A stretch of 64,000 nucleotides of DNA from positions 23,041,460 to 23,105,459 of the forward strand of contig OY759223.1 of NCBI GenBank assembly GCA_963662175.1, read 5' to 3'. This document shows positions 32,915 through 45,084 of this stretch, piece after piece. The DNA is from Aradus depressus. Lineage: Eukaryota; Arthropoda; Insecta; Hemiptera; Aradidae. The notes beneath the pieces are model-generated. The model saw only the letters and a list, made by a program, of their open reading frames with translations. It ran no database searches and was not told the origin of the DNA. The position numbers and the translations under genes were made by a program. Numbering within the stretch: position 1 is the first letter of the stretch; every line of letters begins with the position of its first letter.

Positions 32915-33420
32915 GGAAGTATTGTAATAGTGCAAAAATTCGAAATCGAGTTTTCAACAAAATTTCATGTTTAATGTCTATGTTTTAGCGTTTGATATCT
33001 GTGTGTGAATTGGAACATTATGAGCGCCCAAAATGTTGCAATGAACTTAAAATTTGAAAAAAAGTTGTCACATTTACTAACTTAAATCTGATTAGATTTT
33101 AGCCAAAATCGGACTATATAATTTATATTTATGATCTAATTAAAAATAACTTCAATAAAATAAATACAAAAAATAAAATGTAGAGAAAACGAAAAAGCAC
33201 ATTTCATATGGAATACTTTTTCCGAAAATACCAAAAACCGTCCAGAAATTTAGTTTTAAATACTTTTTTTACACGTTTGCTTGCTTTTCGTGAAAAATGT
33301 AAGTCCTATCGAAAAATTGGTTCTCACCAAAAATGTTCCTTTTTAATTTTCAAATAACGAAATACCCTCAGATCTGAGATAGGACCTAAATTACAGCATC
33401 CCAAAAAATGTAAAATAAAT
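32915..33420 (-). repeat. FamB interspersed repeat, near full length
   Basis: Reverse copy: aaggaagtattgtaatagtg, tcgaaatcgagttttcaaca, tctgattagattttagccaa and cctatcgaaaaattggttct. Confidence 0.7.
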
Positions 33421-33689
33421 GTAAAGTATTATGCTCTGTCGATTTTTATTATCTATTTTATTTTTCTTCTTATTTATATAGATTTTTTGTTTTTTTGTTT
33501 ACCTATTCTCTTTTATTTTCTTCTGGTTAAGCCGTTAATTTTATGTTTTTTCATGTTAATATTTTGTTTATCTATATTTATAATTGTCCAGTTTTTCTCC
33601 AATGTAGCCACTAATTTATTTATTTTTTTGTACGTCACACTGATACTATATTTCATTGTTTCCTTATCTTTACTCTATATGTATTTATC

Positions 33690-34137
33690 CTCAGGAGACC
33701 TCTCAAGAATATATATATATTTTTTTATTTGCAATCTATATACAATATATACATAATAAACAAATATGTGGACAAAAAGAAAAAAATAATAACGTCACTT
33801 GATGGGAGAAGTCAACCAGCGCTGACACTCCCTCGAAAGTTAATTTTCATTATTCACTATCCTCAGAGAAGATCCCAGGCCATCTCCTGTTCAAGCGGCG
33901 GGGAGGATTGTCAGGATGGGGATGATAGGATAGGGCTTGAGCGAGAGGATTTGAATGGGAAGAAAGGTTTGGAATCGGGATTGGATTAGTTCGTTGACAG
34001 TGGGAATATTGAGATCTCTGTGTAGGAGGACTTTATTGGTAATGTAGAAAGGAGCGTTGATAATTCGGAGTTTGGACTGGAATGCTTGGATACGATTGAT
34101 GTTCGACTGTTTAGCTGCACCCCAAAGTCAAGAACAT
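33690..34137 (-). pseudogene. Jockey-like LINE 3' end
   Basis: Reversed, it reads ggggtgcagctaaacagtcg, atcaatcgtatccaagcatt and aaagtcctcctacacagaga: the GAAKQSNINRIQAFQSK and NKVLLHRDL motifs of the Jockey thumb region. Ends in a T/A-rich 3' UTR near 33715. Confidence 0.75.
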
Positions 34138-34651
34138 ATGTGGGCAACAACCGGCCCGCTGTAACCTTTGATCCGGCCCGCGAGACATTTTGAAAAACCC
34201 AATTTAAAAAAAAAAAATATTACACTACTTACTCTCACTCACTCCAAATTAGGAAGATCGAGTAGGATGGGGTTTGTCCCTTGCTCCTGCGGAATCAAGT
34301 GAGCGAGCAAGGCGAGTGAGGAAAAATTCATGTCATCGCGTGTCAATGGATTAGTTTCCCAAATTCAAGCTCAAGCGTCTCATTGATTTCGGTGTCGCTA
34401 CTTAACTTTCGTAGTTTGTAATAATTCCAAATTTCACGATTTAGTTATAATATTGTACCTATTTTTTTTTAATTTCATTTTGTTATTTTAATAAATTGTA
34501 TTATAATAACATTGTCTTATTATTTCATGTCTGATATCTATCGCTAAAAATTATGAACACTACTTTATTTTATTTTGAACCATCTACGCGGCCCGCGAAC
34601 GTATTTGCACACTAAAGTTTGGCCCGCAACATGTCAAAGGTTGCCCATACA
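34138..34651. mobile_element. hAT-like non-autonomous element
   Basis: Left end tgtgggcaacaaccggcccg with ggcccgcgag; right end ttggcccgcaacatgtcaaa ggttgcccata. These gggcaac/ggcccgcgag termini resemble hAT elements of many animals. No transposase. It lies just beyond the Jockey fragment. Confidence 0.65.
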
Positions 34652-34679
34652 TGGGCAAGAATAATAAAATTTCTTTTCA

Positions 34680-35150
34680 TTTCATTTCAAAGACAATCGA
34701 CCGTTTGGGCTAAAACTCAATTGTGGCTTTTGAATTCTCATACTAAAGTGTCGTCACATTCAATACATCGGCCGTTATTGTGGTTTTTGAGTTGAGCCCC
34801 CCTCCCCCCCCCCCCTCGGATCCCTCCGTCTCTTATGCCGATTCCACTGAAAATTAATAAGTGTTGTCTTTACGAAGTTATGAATTTATATATGAAAATT
34901 TGTGTCGATACATTTCATTCTATCGGCAGTTATTAAAGTTTTTGTGTTAAACTTCCCCCCTAATACCCTTCTTCCATTTGACCTATTTGTCTGAAAAACA
35001 ATAGGTGTCGTCCTTATGGGGTTATGGATACACAAATAATATTTAGTGTCGATACATTCAAAGACACACTCACAAACATACATACTCGTACAGAAACTAC
35101 GCATCGAATTCTTGACTGATTACTTAACTTTCTCTATAATTTGTATAGCT
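34680..35150 (+). repeat. FamA interspersed repeat
   Basis: Reads caatcgaccgtttgggctaa, three internal units with gtgtcgatacatt, a C-run at about 34798-34814, and the end cgaattcttgactgattact. Confidence 0.8.
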
Positions 35151-35159
35151 GGCGAAGCA

Positions 35160-36038
<879 letters not shown>

Positions 36039-36039
36039 A

Positions 36040-36740
36040 AACCCTCCTATTTATCCACAAAAGACCCTCCTTGTTTAATAAAAACAAAAACTTAGCCGAA
36101 ATAACTTTGCGAAATAAACCAGCTTTTCAATTAGCCGATTTGACAAAAAAAATTACGCAACTTAATATTTACTACTTAGGCCTTCGAGCTTATAATCTAA
36201 ATCCAGTTGCCATAAAAAAAGTGTTGTATTCAAAACTTTAAACTGAACTTAAAATGGTGGATGAATAAAATCAATGATGAAGAATTTTTAAAACTAATCT
36301 CATTTTAATATACTTTACATAAGTATTTTCTAACTCCATTAGCGATCATTTCATGTCAAAACTTTTGTTAGCCATCTTTTCATCTTTTATATATCTCTTT
36401 TAAATTGTTTTCCCGCACTCAGGCCTATTCCTTGTGGGATTTTTTCTCAAATGTTACTTTATTATTTTGTTTGTAAACCTTATATAGTATATTATATCAA
36501 TAATTGTAATAATTACATTGTCTATTTAATGTTGTCTCACTGTACATATAATACTGTATAATTTGGAAAAATAAAAAACATTAATAAAAAAAATAAAAAT
36601 AAAATTACACTTGAAAGTAGGTAACAAATCAGCTTACCAGTGCATATCTGTAAATAGTTTAGAGAATATTAAATATATACTTTTTAAAGTATTAAAGCGA
36701 AAACATTATTGAAAAATATAAAGGAAAGATTTTTTTTTTT
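36040..36740. other. AT-rich sequence without recognised features
   Basis: A short open frame reads [27 protein letters not shown] next to the TA run, with no recognised family. Confidence 0.35.
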
Positions 36741-36744
36741 TTTT

Positions 36745-36930
36745 TATATTGTCTATTCCACAAAATATATGGGGGTATTTTCGGTATTACTACATTTTCA
36801 TTACTTTATCAACAAATACTGAGTATTTGTTAAATCATGGCTGGTAGGTGGTATCAATATCCAAAGTACTCCCATATATTTTATATTTTTTGTGAAATAG
36901 ACCATATTAAAAAAAAAAATTTCTTTGCTT
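36745..36930. repeat. Palindrome of Penelope-like 3' ends
   Basis: Outer arms attgtctattccacaaaata and (reversed) ttttgtgaaatagaccatat-like sequence; inner arms atatgggggtattttcggta and its inverse. Same tail as the fragment at 9985. A SINE scrap follows at 36928-36965. Confidence 0.7.
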
Positions 36931-37009
36931 AAATTTATTTTACTTCCCAGATAAAATAAACTAATAATTTATGGTTTCCAGATTTACTTTGTGAAGCTCC
37001 ATTCTAGGA

Positions 37010-37985
37010 ATAGATAATTAAAATGCACAATTTCTTTGTCAAACTTCACTATATATTCTCAAATACTCAACTAGTTTCGCCGTGTTAAGGCATTATCAAG
37101 AGTCACTTACAAACTGACAGAATTGGTTGACAGGGTAGAGGGTACAGTTAAGGAGGGGGTTTTTAGGTAATGACGGGGAATCCCTTGTTTTTGTTACTCT
37201 ATACATTCCAATAAACAGATATTTACAAGATAATAATAAATATAAAATAAAAAGAAGAAAGAAAATGATATATATATATATAATCTAATAGAGCGAATCT
37301 AACAGTAAAGTGTTGGTACTTATATAGGTATGACTCATGAATTATATAAATGTAACATATAATAAATATTAAAGTGAATAAAAACAAATACATAGAATTT
37401 AAAGACAAATTAAAACATCAAATGAAAATTATAGTATTCTCTGAATGTCAGTTGGCAAAACATTTCCACAATCATCAGATTCTTAGCTACTTGATATTTA
37501 AATTAAGAAGGGGGGAATGGTTCAGTTCTATTTGTTCATTTAGCATTATAATATCGTTATTTTTGTTCAGTTTATTTATTTCTACCGCTTCCAGTAAATT
37601 CAAAAGTGGACCTTTTTGGCAGATATGTATTTTATTTTGTTTGTGTTGTGTGTCTATGGTATGTCCTGTTTCTGTGAGACGTTGGTGAAATGAGGAAGTG
37701 TTGGAGTTTGTATTTCTTGTGTGTTCCCTGTATCTAATCTTAAAGGATCTCCCTGTCTGTCCCGCGTATTTGGCATTACATTCTGGGCATTCCAATTGAT
37801 ACACTCCACATTTATCCATTAAATCTATTTTTTCTTTTGAATCAAATAATATTCTACCCAGATTGGGGTTGGATTTGAAGGCTGGATTCAAGTTATGCTT
37901 ACTTAATTTCTTTTTTATTATTTGGGATAATCTACCAGTGTAATGGGATAGAGTAATAATTACATACGTAAATTCAAAATACCAT
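37010..37985 (-). pseudogene. Penelope-like element 3' part with GIY-YIG endonuclease domain
   Basis: The minus frame from about 37975 to 37487 (about 160 codons) reads TLSHYTGRLSQIIKKKLSKH, NPAFKSNPNLGRILF, then GVYQLECPECNAKYAGQTGR and FKIRYREHTRN, and ends HSPLLNLNIK. GVYQL...YAGQTGRSF..R..EH is the GIY-YIG catalytic signature of Penelope-like elements, preceded by the linker that follows the reverse transcriptase. The 3' UTR runs to about 37015 and ends with ataatgccttaacacggcga aactag, the family's stem-loop. The reverse transcriptase is missing (5' truncation). Confidence 0.9.
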
Positions 37986-38451
37986 GAGGTTTATATGTTT
38001 TATCCTACTCCTTAATTACAAAAATTTTAAAATATATATTATAAAAAATATAAAGAAAAAAGAATGCAGAAAATATTAAGTATCAGGAACATTATTGTTA
38101 AACTGTTTTTGTAAGCTTAATGGCTTTTGACATTTTTTAGGTAGTCAATAGGAAACAGTTATATACTGCCTGGTGTTGCAGTGTTCGACCTACGGGAACT
38201 TAAGTATGAAAATTATATTCACGGTTATCAGATGAGTTAGTTACTCTATAATTTTGCAATAATTTAATAGTGTGTCACGAAATAAGAAATAAATAAATAT
38301 AATTGTGGCAAATGGTTATCAGATAGTAAACCAATTGGTGTTGTTCATTTATTTGTTTAAAATTGAATGCGATGTCATTTATTTGAGTTGAATAGAGGTT
38401 AGATTAAATCTTACATCGCAAAACCTGTATATCCTTTTCAATTCATCTCTT

Positions 38452-38545
38452 CGGATACATTATCTGGTATTATTGACAGCAGACTAACATGGAATCCACA
38501 CATGGGTCTGGAAAGCTGAATCATCGACGATGTACTTCTCCAGCT
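38452..38545 (+). pseudogene. Jockey-like reverse transcriptase scrap
   Basis: Reads SGIIDSRLTWNPHM, matching the LG-x-LDxRLTWxxHI motif. Very short. Confidence 0.5.
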
Positions 38546-38594
38546 CGATTTTTTCAAAAGTTTTCATTTTCTCTCTGAAACCAATTTACGGATT

Positions 38595-39355
38595 TATGGA
38601 CGTCTGCAGTTGAGGTCCCTCGTCTGATCCCCACTTCCCTCTGTTTGATTTGGTTGACAATCAATAGGTGTCGTCCTTATGGGAATTTGGACACACATAT
38701 AAAATTTCGTGTTAATATATATGTTACGGTCAAAGTGGGGAATCCGGTAATAACCGGTAATTGTACACGTTTACCTGGCTCTATGGTAAAAGTAGAAAAT
38801 AGTGTAAAATCGTTTAATAGTTATCCACTATTCCCGGTTATTGTGCACATTCACCAGTTAATGTTCACAATTACCAAGTCAAAGCGGTAAAAGTAGAGAT
38901 AAGACGGTGAAAGTAGGAAATGTAACTTCCGTCAGGATCCACCAGGAGCGCTGAATTCATGCAAGGTTCATTATCATTTATCACTTTGATATGATATCAG
39001 TGCAGTTGAGTTAAATTGTTAGTTTTACTTTAAATTACCCTAAAAAACAAAGCCTAAAATGTACTACAGTAGAAGAGTTGATCCGATTGCCTCCCGATGT
39101 TGTTGTTTTGCCGATGTTCCCGCGCCGTTGTGTCTGTCTTATGTTTATTAGTGTATTTCCTGCTTTTACCAAGGGGAACCGGTGATTGTTAACAATTACC
39201 AATAAAACTGCCAAAATCACAAGATTTCCTACTTTTACCAATCGTTTTGGTAATTGTTTCGCACATTGACCGTAACATATATATTAACAATATATATATT
39301 GTTGAATATATTCATTCTATTGGGAGTTGTGTTCCCAAACATACACATAGACAGA
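38595..39355 (+). repeat. FamA copy interrupted by an inverted-repeat element
   Basis: FamA reads gacaatcaataggtgtcgtc and acatataaaatttcgtgtta, is interrupted, then resumes atattcattctattgggagt. Confidence 0.75.
38720..39277. mobile_element. MITE-like element with GTTACGGTCAA termini and internal motif repeats
   Basis: Left end gttacggtcaaagtg, right end (reversed) gttacggtcaatgtg; AT-rich tatata flanks. Inside, ggtaaaagtag, ggtaattgt and their inverses recur repeatedly near both ends. No coding capacity. Confidence 0.75.
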
Positions 39356-39539
39356 TACGATTATTATTATTTTTTTAAATTTTTGTAATGTAGAACATAG
39401 AAACCTCATGGTATTTTGAATTTACATATTAAATTTTGTTTCGATACATTCATTACATACAATAATAAAAAAAATTATAATTCGCTGCATCGCAATACAA
39501 TTTAAACATACGAAGTATTTCCTACGGATTCATTTTTCA

Positions 39540-39960
39540 TTCATTGAGACGCTATGACTTTGGGTGTATTTGTCATATCGCTATCTCGCAGGTAAAAGGG
39601 CGAATAGACCATTTTGCAAATTTTACAGGAACCGATTTAGTTACATTAGTCAAATTTTTCGGCAATATTATGCTTTTTCTCAGTTTCATCGAAAGGTTTA
39701 TTGTATATAAAATTTATACGGTGTAATTTAATTTTTGCAGTAATGCACTCAGTAAAACCCCAACAAATCAAAAAGTACAATTTCTGAAAAATGGTCTATT
39801 CGCCCTTTTACCTCCGAAGTAGCGATATTTCAAATTTGAGGATTCATTAACTATTGCAAATTTAGTAGTTAACGAACCAATTTTGTAAGAATACATTTTT
39901 CGGTAGGACTAACCATTTTCGAGTAAATCAATAAAACGTCTAAAAATAAGTGATTCCAAA
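39540..39960 (+). repeat. FamB 5' part carrying an insertion
   Basis: FamB text (catttttcggtaggactaac, cattttcgagtaaatcaata) surrounds the inverted-repeat element at 39574-39829. Confidence 0.6.
39574..39829. mobile_element. Inverted-repeat element, GGGCGAATAGACC type
   Basis: Left atatcgctatctcgcaggta then aaagggcgaatagaccattt; the right end reversed gives nearly the same about 45 bases. The interior is AT-rich and non-coding. Confidence 0.8.
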
Positions 39961-39995
39961 CGACATATTATGTCACTATAATACTATAACGACAT

Positions 39996-40382
39996 ATGAG
40001 GAGTTTGGAGCCAGAGCGGACCAACTGGTTGAAACTGAACAGGAAGAAAATGGCAATTGAAAATTGAGTACATTTTGTTTATCTCCATAAATGGGCCCCA
40101 AATATTTATTTATATTTGAAATTTTAGAATAGTATTGGATGAGGGATCCCTTTTTGTGTTCTATAAAGTTTTTGAAGGCCGTATGATCCATTGTGACTTT
40201 GAAGATATATGCACAAAATATTTGTGGACTAAACTTAAAGTGCTGCTATCTATCACTGAAGTGAAGAAACTAAGTGATCCACACTGGTTTTGAAAAAAGG
40301 GAACCTATGCCAACATCAGGATGGTAATAACTCATTTTCCGAAAACTTGTGGGTTGGTCCGCTCTGGCTCCAAACTACTCAT
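39996..40382. mobile_element. Inverted-repeat element, GAGCCAGAGCGG type
   Basis: Left atgaggagtttggagccaga then gcggaccaac; right reversed atgagtagtttggagccaga then gcggaccaac. Flanks attatgtcactataat and attatgtcattataat resemble each other, and FamB text on the two sides is inverted. Confidence 0.8.
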
Positions 40383-40429
40383 ATTATGTCATTATAATTA
40401 CTTATTTTTAGACGTTTTATGACGTTATA

Positions 40430-40800
40430 TGATATTATCAGGACGGCTAGCCGCGGCTGTTGATATACATCTCGCATCTACTAAAATATATTCTTATATG
40501 TATCCTTCAGTTTTCTGTACAATTTTTATTCGAAACCTTTTTTTTTATCAATATCAGTATCTTGTAAAATGTACTTAGACCCGAAATAAAAGGGTCTTAA
40601 TTTAAAGAAATCTAATCATAAATCTAAATTAGATGTTACATCATAATTTCAAGTTTCAAGTTCAAGAAACGTTTCGGCATTAGACATCATCGCAAAAATG
40701 GTCAAAATATATTTAGGGGATTTTGATACGTGAAAATTCATTGAAAACTCCATCTGGGATTTTTGCACAGTTACAATACTTCCTTATACTGTAGTTAGAT
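40430..40800 (+). repeat. FamB interspersed repeat, 3' part
   Basis: Reads cttgtaaaatgtacttagac, gacatcatcgcaaaaatggt and gcacagttacaatacttcct. Confidence 0.7.
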
Positions 40801-41034
40801 AAGAACAAAATAAATACATAAATAAAAAAACTGGCAGTTATTTCTATTCGACAAAGGAATGAGATCCTATCAAATTTAAACTGGCTGTTAAAAGAAAAAA
40901 AAATATATATTAAAATTCCAGATCAAGTATTTAATTGCTTGGAGTTCCACTATAATTGTGTTCAGATTCTGAACTCTGTCAGTACTACAACACGGAATTT
41001 TTACAAATATCTTTTATTAGGTTTTTTTTTGACT

Positions 41035-41150
41035 AGTCAGTCTTATCTCTTATGCTTTTGGCTGAGGATGGTAGAAATACCGAAAGTACTCCCATGTATA
41101 TATATTATGTGAAATTAGACAATACCACAAATAAACGAGCTTTATTTCAT
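41035..41150 (+). repeat. Penelope-like 3' end relic
   Basis: Reads gctgaggatggtagaaatac cgaaagtactcccatg then gtgaaattagacaatacc. Confidence 0.6.
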
Positions 41151-41220
41151 TCAAGTTCCATTCCACAGTAAACTTACAATGTTGAGTGAAATCGAAGTTC
41201 TGTCATGTAAGGAAATAAAT

Positions 41221-41295
41221 TCAGCGACGGAAGAGCGACGAAAGTGCGCTCTGGTAGTAGTCGATATGATCTCTTTGTTAGCCCGGGCATTGTAA
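41221..41295 (+). mobile_element. SINE-1 3' scrap
   Basis: Reads gaagagcgacgaaagtgcgc, tctggtagtagtcgatatga and gcccgggcat. Confidence 0.8.
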
Positions 41296-41299
41296 AAAA

Positions 41300-42120
41300 A
41301 TTTTTTTAAGATGATCATGTTATTTATTCGTTGATTGATTCAATTTATTAATTAAATTAAAGAAAAAAATGTCTTGTGCAAATACTTTTTTGCTCTAGTC
41401 ATTTATTGCTTCGAATGTACTATATATTTCAAATTTTGAATACTCTTGAATGAAAATAATCTGAAAAAAAGAAATGCACATGATATGCAGCTGAATTGCA
41501 TGTTTGAATATATTATTTCAAGCATCTACTTAAAAATAAAACCTTCATAAATTTAAATAGCGCTAAATAAAAAAAAAAAAAAAAAGATTTGTGATAACTT
41601 CACATTGAAAATACACACACCCCTCATTCCCATTTCGGAATATTCGAGAAATGTCGAAAAAAAAAGGTGTGGTTTTGAGCAGGTTCCAAAAAATTTCAAG
41701 GTTAATGCATTTGGCTCAGAAGTCTTTAATAATACACCCATTTAGTGAAAGATTTTTTTTTATTTTTTCTCTTTCATTTTATTTATTTTTTCTATTTATT
41801 GAATTTATTCTCTTTGTCCAACTGCCCACTAGAGCGCGCTCAACTTGCTTCGACCTTTCCTTGCAATTATCAAAACTGGATTGCAAAAACCAAATAACTA
41901 CCCACTGCCCATATCAGTATATAATTACATATCTGCATTAATTTTGGCATACAAGAATTTTTTTTAGATATATCATTGTAATTATCAAATTTTTCATTTT
42001 ATTTTATTTTTATTATTATTATTTTTTAAGTAATGTTATCTTATTTATAACTGTTACTACTGTTAATTCCGGCCTTCAGTGCGTTCAGTTTTGATGGTCA
42101 AACAATGCAATAACTAACCG
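41300..42120. other. AT-rich sequence without recognised features
   Basis: Overlapping short open frames on both strands; none shows a known domain. Confidence 0.4.
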
Positions 42121-42124
42121 GTTT

Positions 42125-42340
42125 TATTACTTCCTCTTGAAGTATAAGGGAAGTTTGTAATTTAACCCCCTGATTACAATAATCAGTTTATCTATGAGTG
42201 TGTGATCGTGAACACGATAATTTTCGATAGAATGAATGTATCAAAACGAAATTTTATAAGTGTATCCAAAACTTTATGTGGACATCTATTGATTTCAGTC
42301 ATATCCGCCATAGGAAAAGAGGGGATTAGGAGAACTAACA
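42125..42340 (-). repeat. FamA interspersed repeat, 3' part
   Basis: Reverse copy: cttgaagtataagggaagtt, gaacacgataattttcgata and gaatgtatcaaaacgaaatt. Confidence 0.7.
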
Positions 42341-42454
42341 CAAACAGTGAAGCATTAACCTATAAGAAAACAAAGCAATTGTTTAGGACATGACGTCTCG
42401 GGGGCACCAAGTCCACAATGCTATTTTTGAAATAGTTATTCATTTAAATTGTTA

Positions 42455-42710
42455 ATTGAGTGGTTGACGCGAAAAAGGTTCTAAGCGCCACTTTAGTCGA
42501 AAATGAGATTTCTGTGGAATAAGGTTCTATAGGCCTCTAGTGACTGTGTAGGGAAGTTTTTTTTCTACAGCAGCAGTTGGTAGTATTGAGCCCACGTCAG
42601 CGTTGAGCCTCATGGAAGATGGTTCTAACAGCCACCAGTAGTTCTCAACATGACAGCGGAAGGAAGTGTTATTTTGGCGTTTAGAACCTTTTTCGCGTCA
42701 ACCACTCAAT
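42455..42710. mobile_element. Tc1/mariner-like MITE, 256 bp
   Basis: Inverted ends attgagtggttgacgcgaaa then aaggttctaa and its mirror; TA dinucleotides sit outside both ends (42453-42454, 42711-42712). No coding capacity. The termini resemble those of the element at 49.2 kb. Confidence 0.85.
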
Positions 42711-43129
42711 TATTTCTCAATTTTTATTTTTATTTTTTCGTAAATCTGCTATCATTTTTAATAAAAAATTAATCTAATATGTTTAATGTAAAAAAAAACA
42801 TTTAGGTATAGGTCGCATAATTTTCATAGTCTGCCATAAACTTCGGATGGAAGACCAAATATCAAATCCTAATTATGATGATATTGATCTGACGAAAAAA
42901 GTGAACATATATGATGAACGAATGGTGTATTTGGATGAAAGAGAAATTTAGTGTTTTAATGAATTAATTTTGAAAATTTTCTCGCTTAATTAATTTTGTC
43001 TTTTTTTTGTTCAATCGAGGTTTAGTATTGAACTTGCCAACATAAGTAAGACGTTAATCTTATCAATAGTGAGAATGGAGCACCATAAGCTCAGAATGCT
43101 TAGGGCATCGAATAGTCTTAGTCCACTGA

Positions 43130-43730
43130 ACACAATGTAATAACGTTGTAATGGATGTATTGACATGGGATTTCACCATTCAAAGCCATATAAAGGCGAA
43201 ATCTATTAATTTTCAGTGGAATCAGACGAAGAGGAGGGGAGGATCTGAGGGGCTCAACTCAAAAATTCCAATAACTGCATCAACACAATGGGTTGGGGGT
43301 TAGGTTTTGACTCATGCCCGGGCTTTAACTACAAGGTCAAATCGCCTACTACCAGAGCGCTCTTTCGTCACTCAGGTGGACATGAGCCCGACTCTACTGT
43401 GGGAGTCCGAAATTTTGCCAACCCTAAATTTTTGTTCACCTAGGGCAGGGGTCTTTAACGAGTACCTGACATCGTACAGGCTCGGGACCATCGCTTAACG
43501 TCCCATCCGAAGGACGGCTTGCTTAAGTTTATTTTACTTCCCAGATAAAATAAACTAAGGGCCTCGGTCGGGTTTCGAACCCACGATCTTGAGCTCAGAA
43601 GTCAAACACGCATACCACTGAGCTACTGGTGCCCTCTCAACACAGAATGTAAATGTCAACTATGAATTGTTATCCCAAACCGTCGATTGGTTTGGAGAGA
43701 GAGCTATAACTTAATTGATTGTGATCGAAG
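43130..43730 (-). repeat. FamA repeat interrupted by a SINE
   Basis: Reads taatggatgtattgacatgg, tcagtggaatcagacgaaga and, after the SINE, gagagagctataacttaatt. Confidence 0.7.
43288..43636 (-). mobile_element. SINE-1, full length, with 8-bp target-site duplication
   Basis: TCAACACA flanks it at 43280-43287 and 43637-43644. It spans taggttttgactcatgcccg at the tail to gagctactggtgccc at the head (ggtgcc for ggcgcc). Confidence 0.93.
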
Positions 43731-44104
43731 CCAGTAAACAACGATTTGTGTCAACAGAGACATAAGTAAGGTTATACATGTCTGGGGGTCTGGTACAGAA
43801 GCCTCCAGGCCAGACGAGAACTGTTGTCTCTTGTCTCTTCAGTACAAAACATACGACCTTCAAGCGGCGCCGCACAATTGACTAAAACTTAAAAAGGTGA
43901 TATAAATTAATTATTCAGTTAATGATGTAAAAAATGTACACACATTAAAATTATTATTATTAATAATAATAATAATTGTTATTGTTTAAAAGGATCACCC
44001 CTATACAATTGAGTCAGTGACCATTACTTTTTCAATAAAGTGACTATTACTTTTTCAATGATGACACATATAAAGGAATACGCATATAAAACAATACTGA
44101 CACA

Positions 44105-44465
44105 GTAAATATGGAGTGGGGATGTAGATATTGAATATCAATATAATATGTGAGTCAAAATACATTATTCATTAACGATGAATGATCTAAGTTTCAGAGC
44201 GCTGATCAAATAATAGAAAATGTTTGAGATATAATTTTTATTATGGGCCAGGAGTAATGTATGAAAGTTGGATCGGTCTATACTGATACTCTGAGGCAGG
44301 AAGTGGCTTCTAATGGGGGAGTATATCGGACAGGATATTAACAGGTGGTTTACGTCTTCCAATTCGTTTTTATTACAGATTGAACAAAGTTCTTGGGGAT
44401 TAAGGGTGTATACATTATTTTTGTAACTGATTTTAAGATAGTATTTGCCAAAATTATTAATATAT
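44105..44465 (-). pseudogene. LINE C-terminal fragment (zinc motif)
   Basis: The minus frame reads NNVYTLNPQELCSICNKNEL, EDVNHLLISCPIYSPIRSHF and ends KLRSFIVNE. C-x2-C...H-x4-C marks the LINE C-terminus. Confidence 0.8.
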
Positions 44466-44639
44466 TATAAAATCAATTATTATTATTTGTTTAAAAACAG
44501 CTGTTAAGAGTGAAGTAACTTAAATAGTGAATAAATATACAAAGATGGACTAGTTGCATTTTGTTTTAAAACGAAATGTGAACAACCAATGAATGAAGAC
44601 CAAAAGACGAAGATCAGCTGTTTTAAATAGTGAGAAACA

Positions 44640-45080
44640 GTTATAGTCTTCGCGGACGACACCGCTATCCCATCAATCAATCCTGATCCTGTCATTGCCT
44701 TGTCTGCAAAAGCATCCCCATAGGAATAATGTTCATTCCACCTTCACCCTCAGACGGCAATCCTATCCTCCAGTCATTTTCAACAATGTACAAATTCCTA
44801 TTTCCAACGAAGTCAGCTTAAGTCTTGGTTTTTACCTGATAAATTGGAATTGCAGTCATACTAGACAGAAATGCCAAGAACTAAACAGAGGATTTGGACT
44901 ACTGTATGAATTGCTTAACAGAAAAACTAAACTGTGTATGAACTGCAGCAGTGGTGCTCAAACAAGCCATCAAACAATACCGTTTTTCTAAGTTCCACAT
45001 GAACCAAATTCTAATCATCACAATCCTCCAAGAAGGCTGTGGCGGCCTTTTAATAATCTTTTTATTTTTTTTTTCACGCA
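44640..45080 (+). pseudogene. Jockey-like reverse transcriptase relic including the FADD motif
   Basis: VFADDTAI at 44647-44670 is the catalytic motif C of LINE reverse transcriptase. After a frameshift, FTLRRQSYPPVIFNNVQIP follows. Several internal deletions. Confidence 0.8.
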
Positions 45081-45084
45081 ATTA

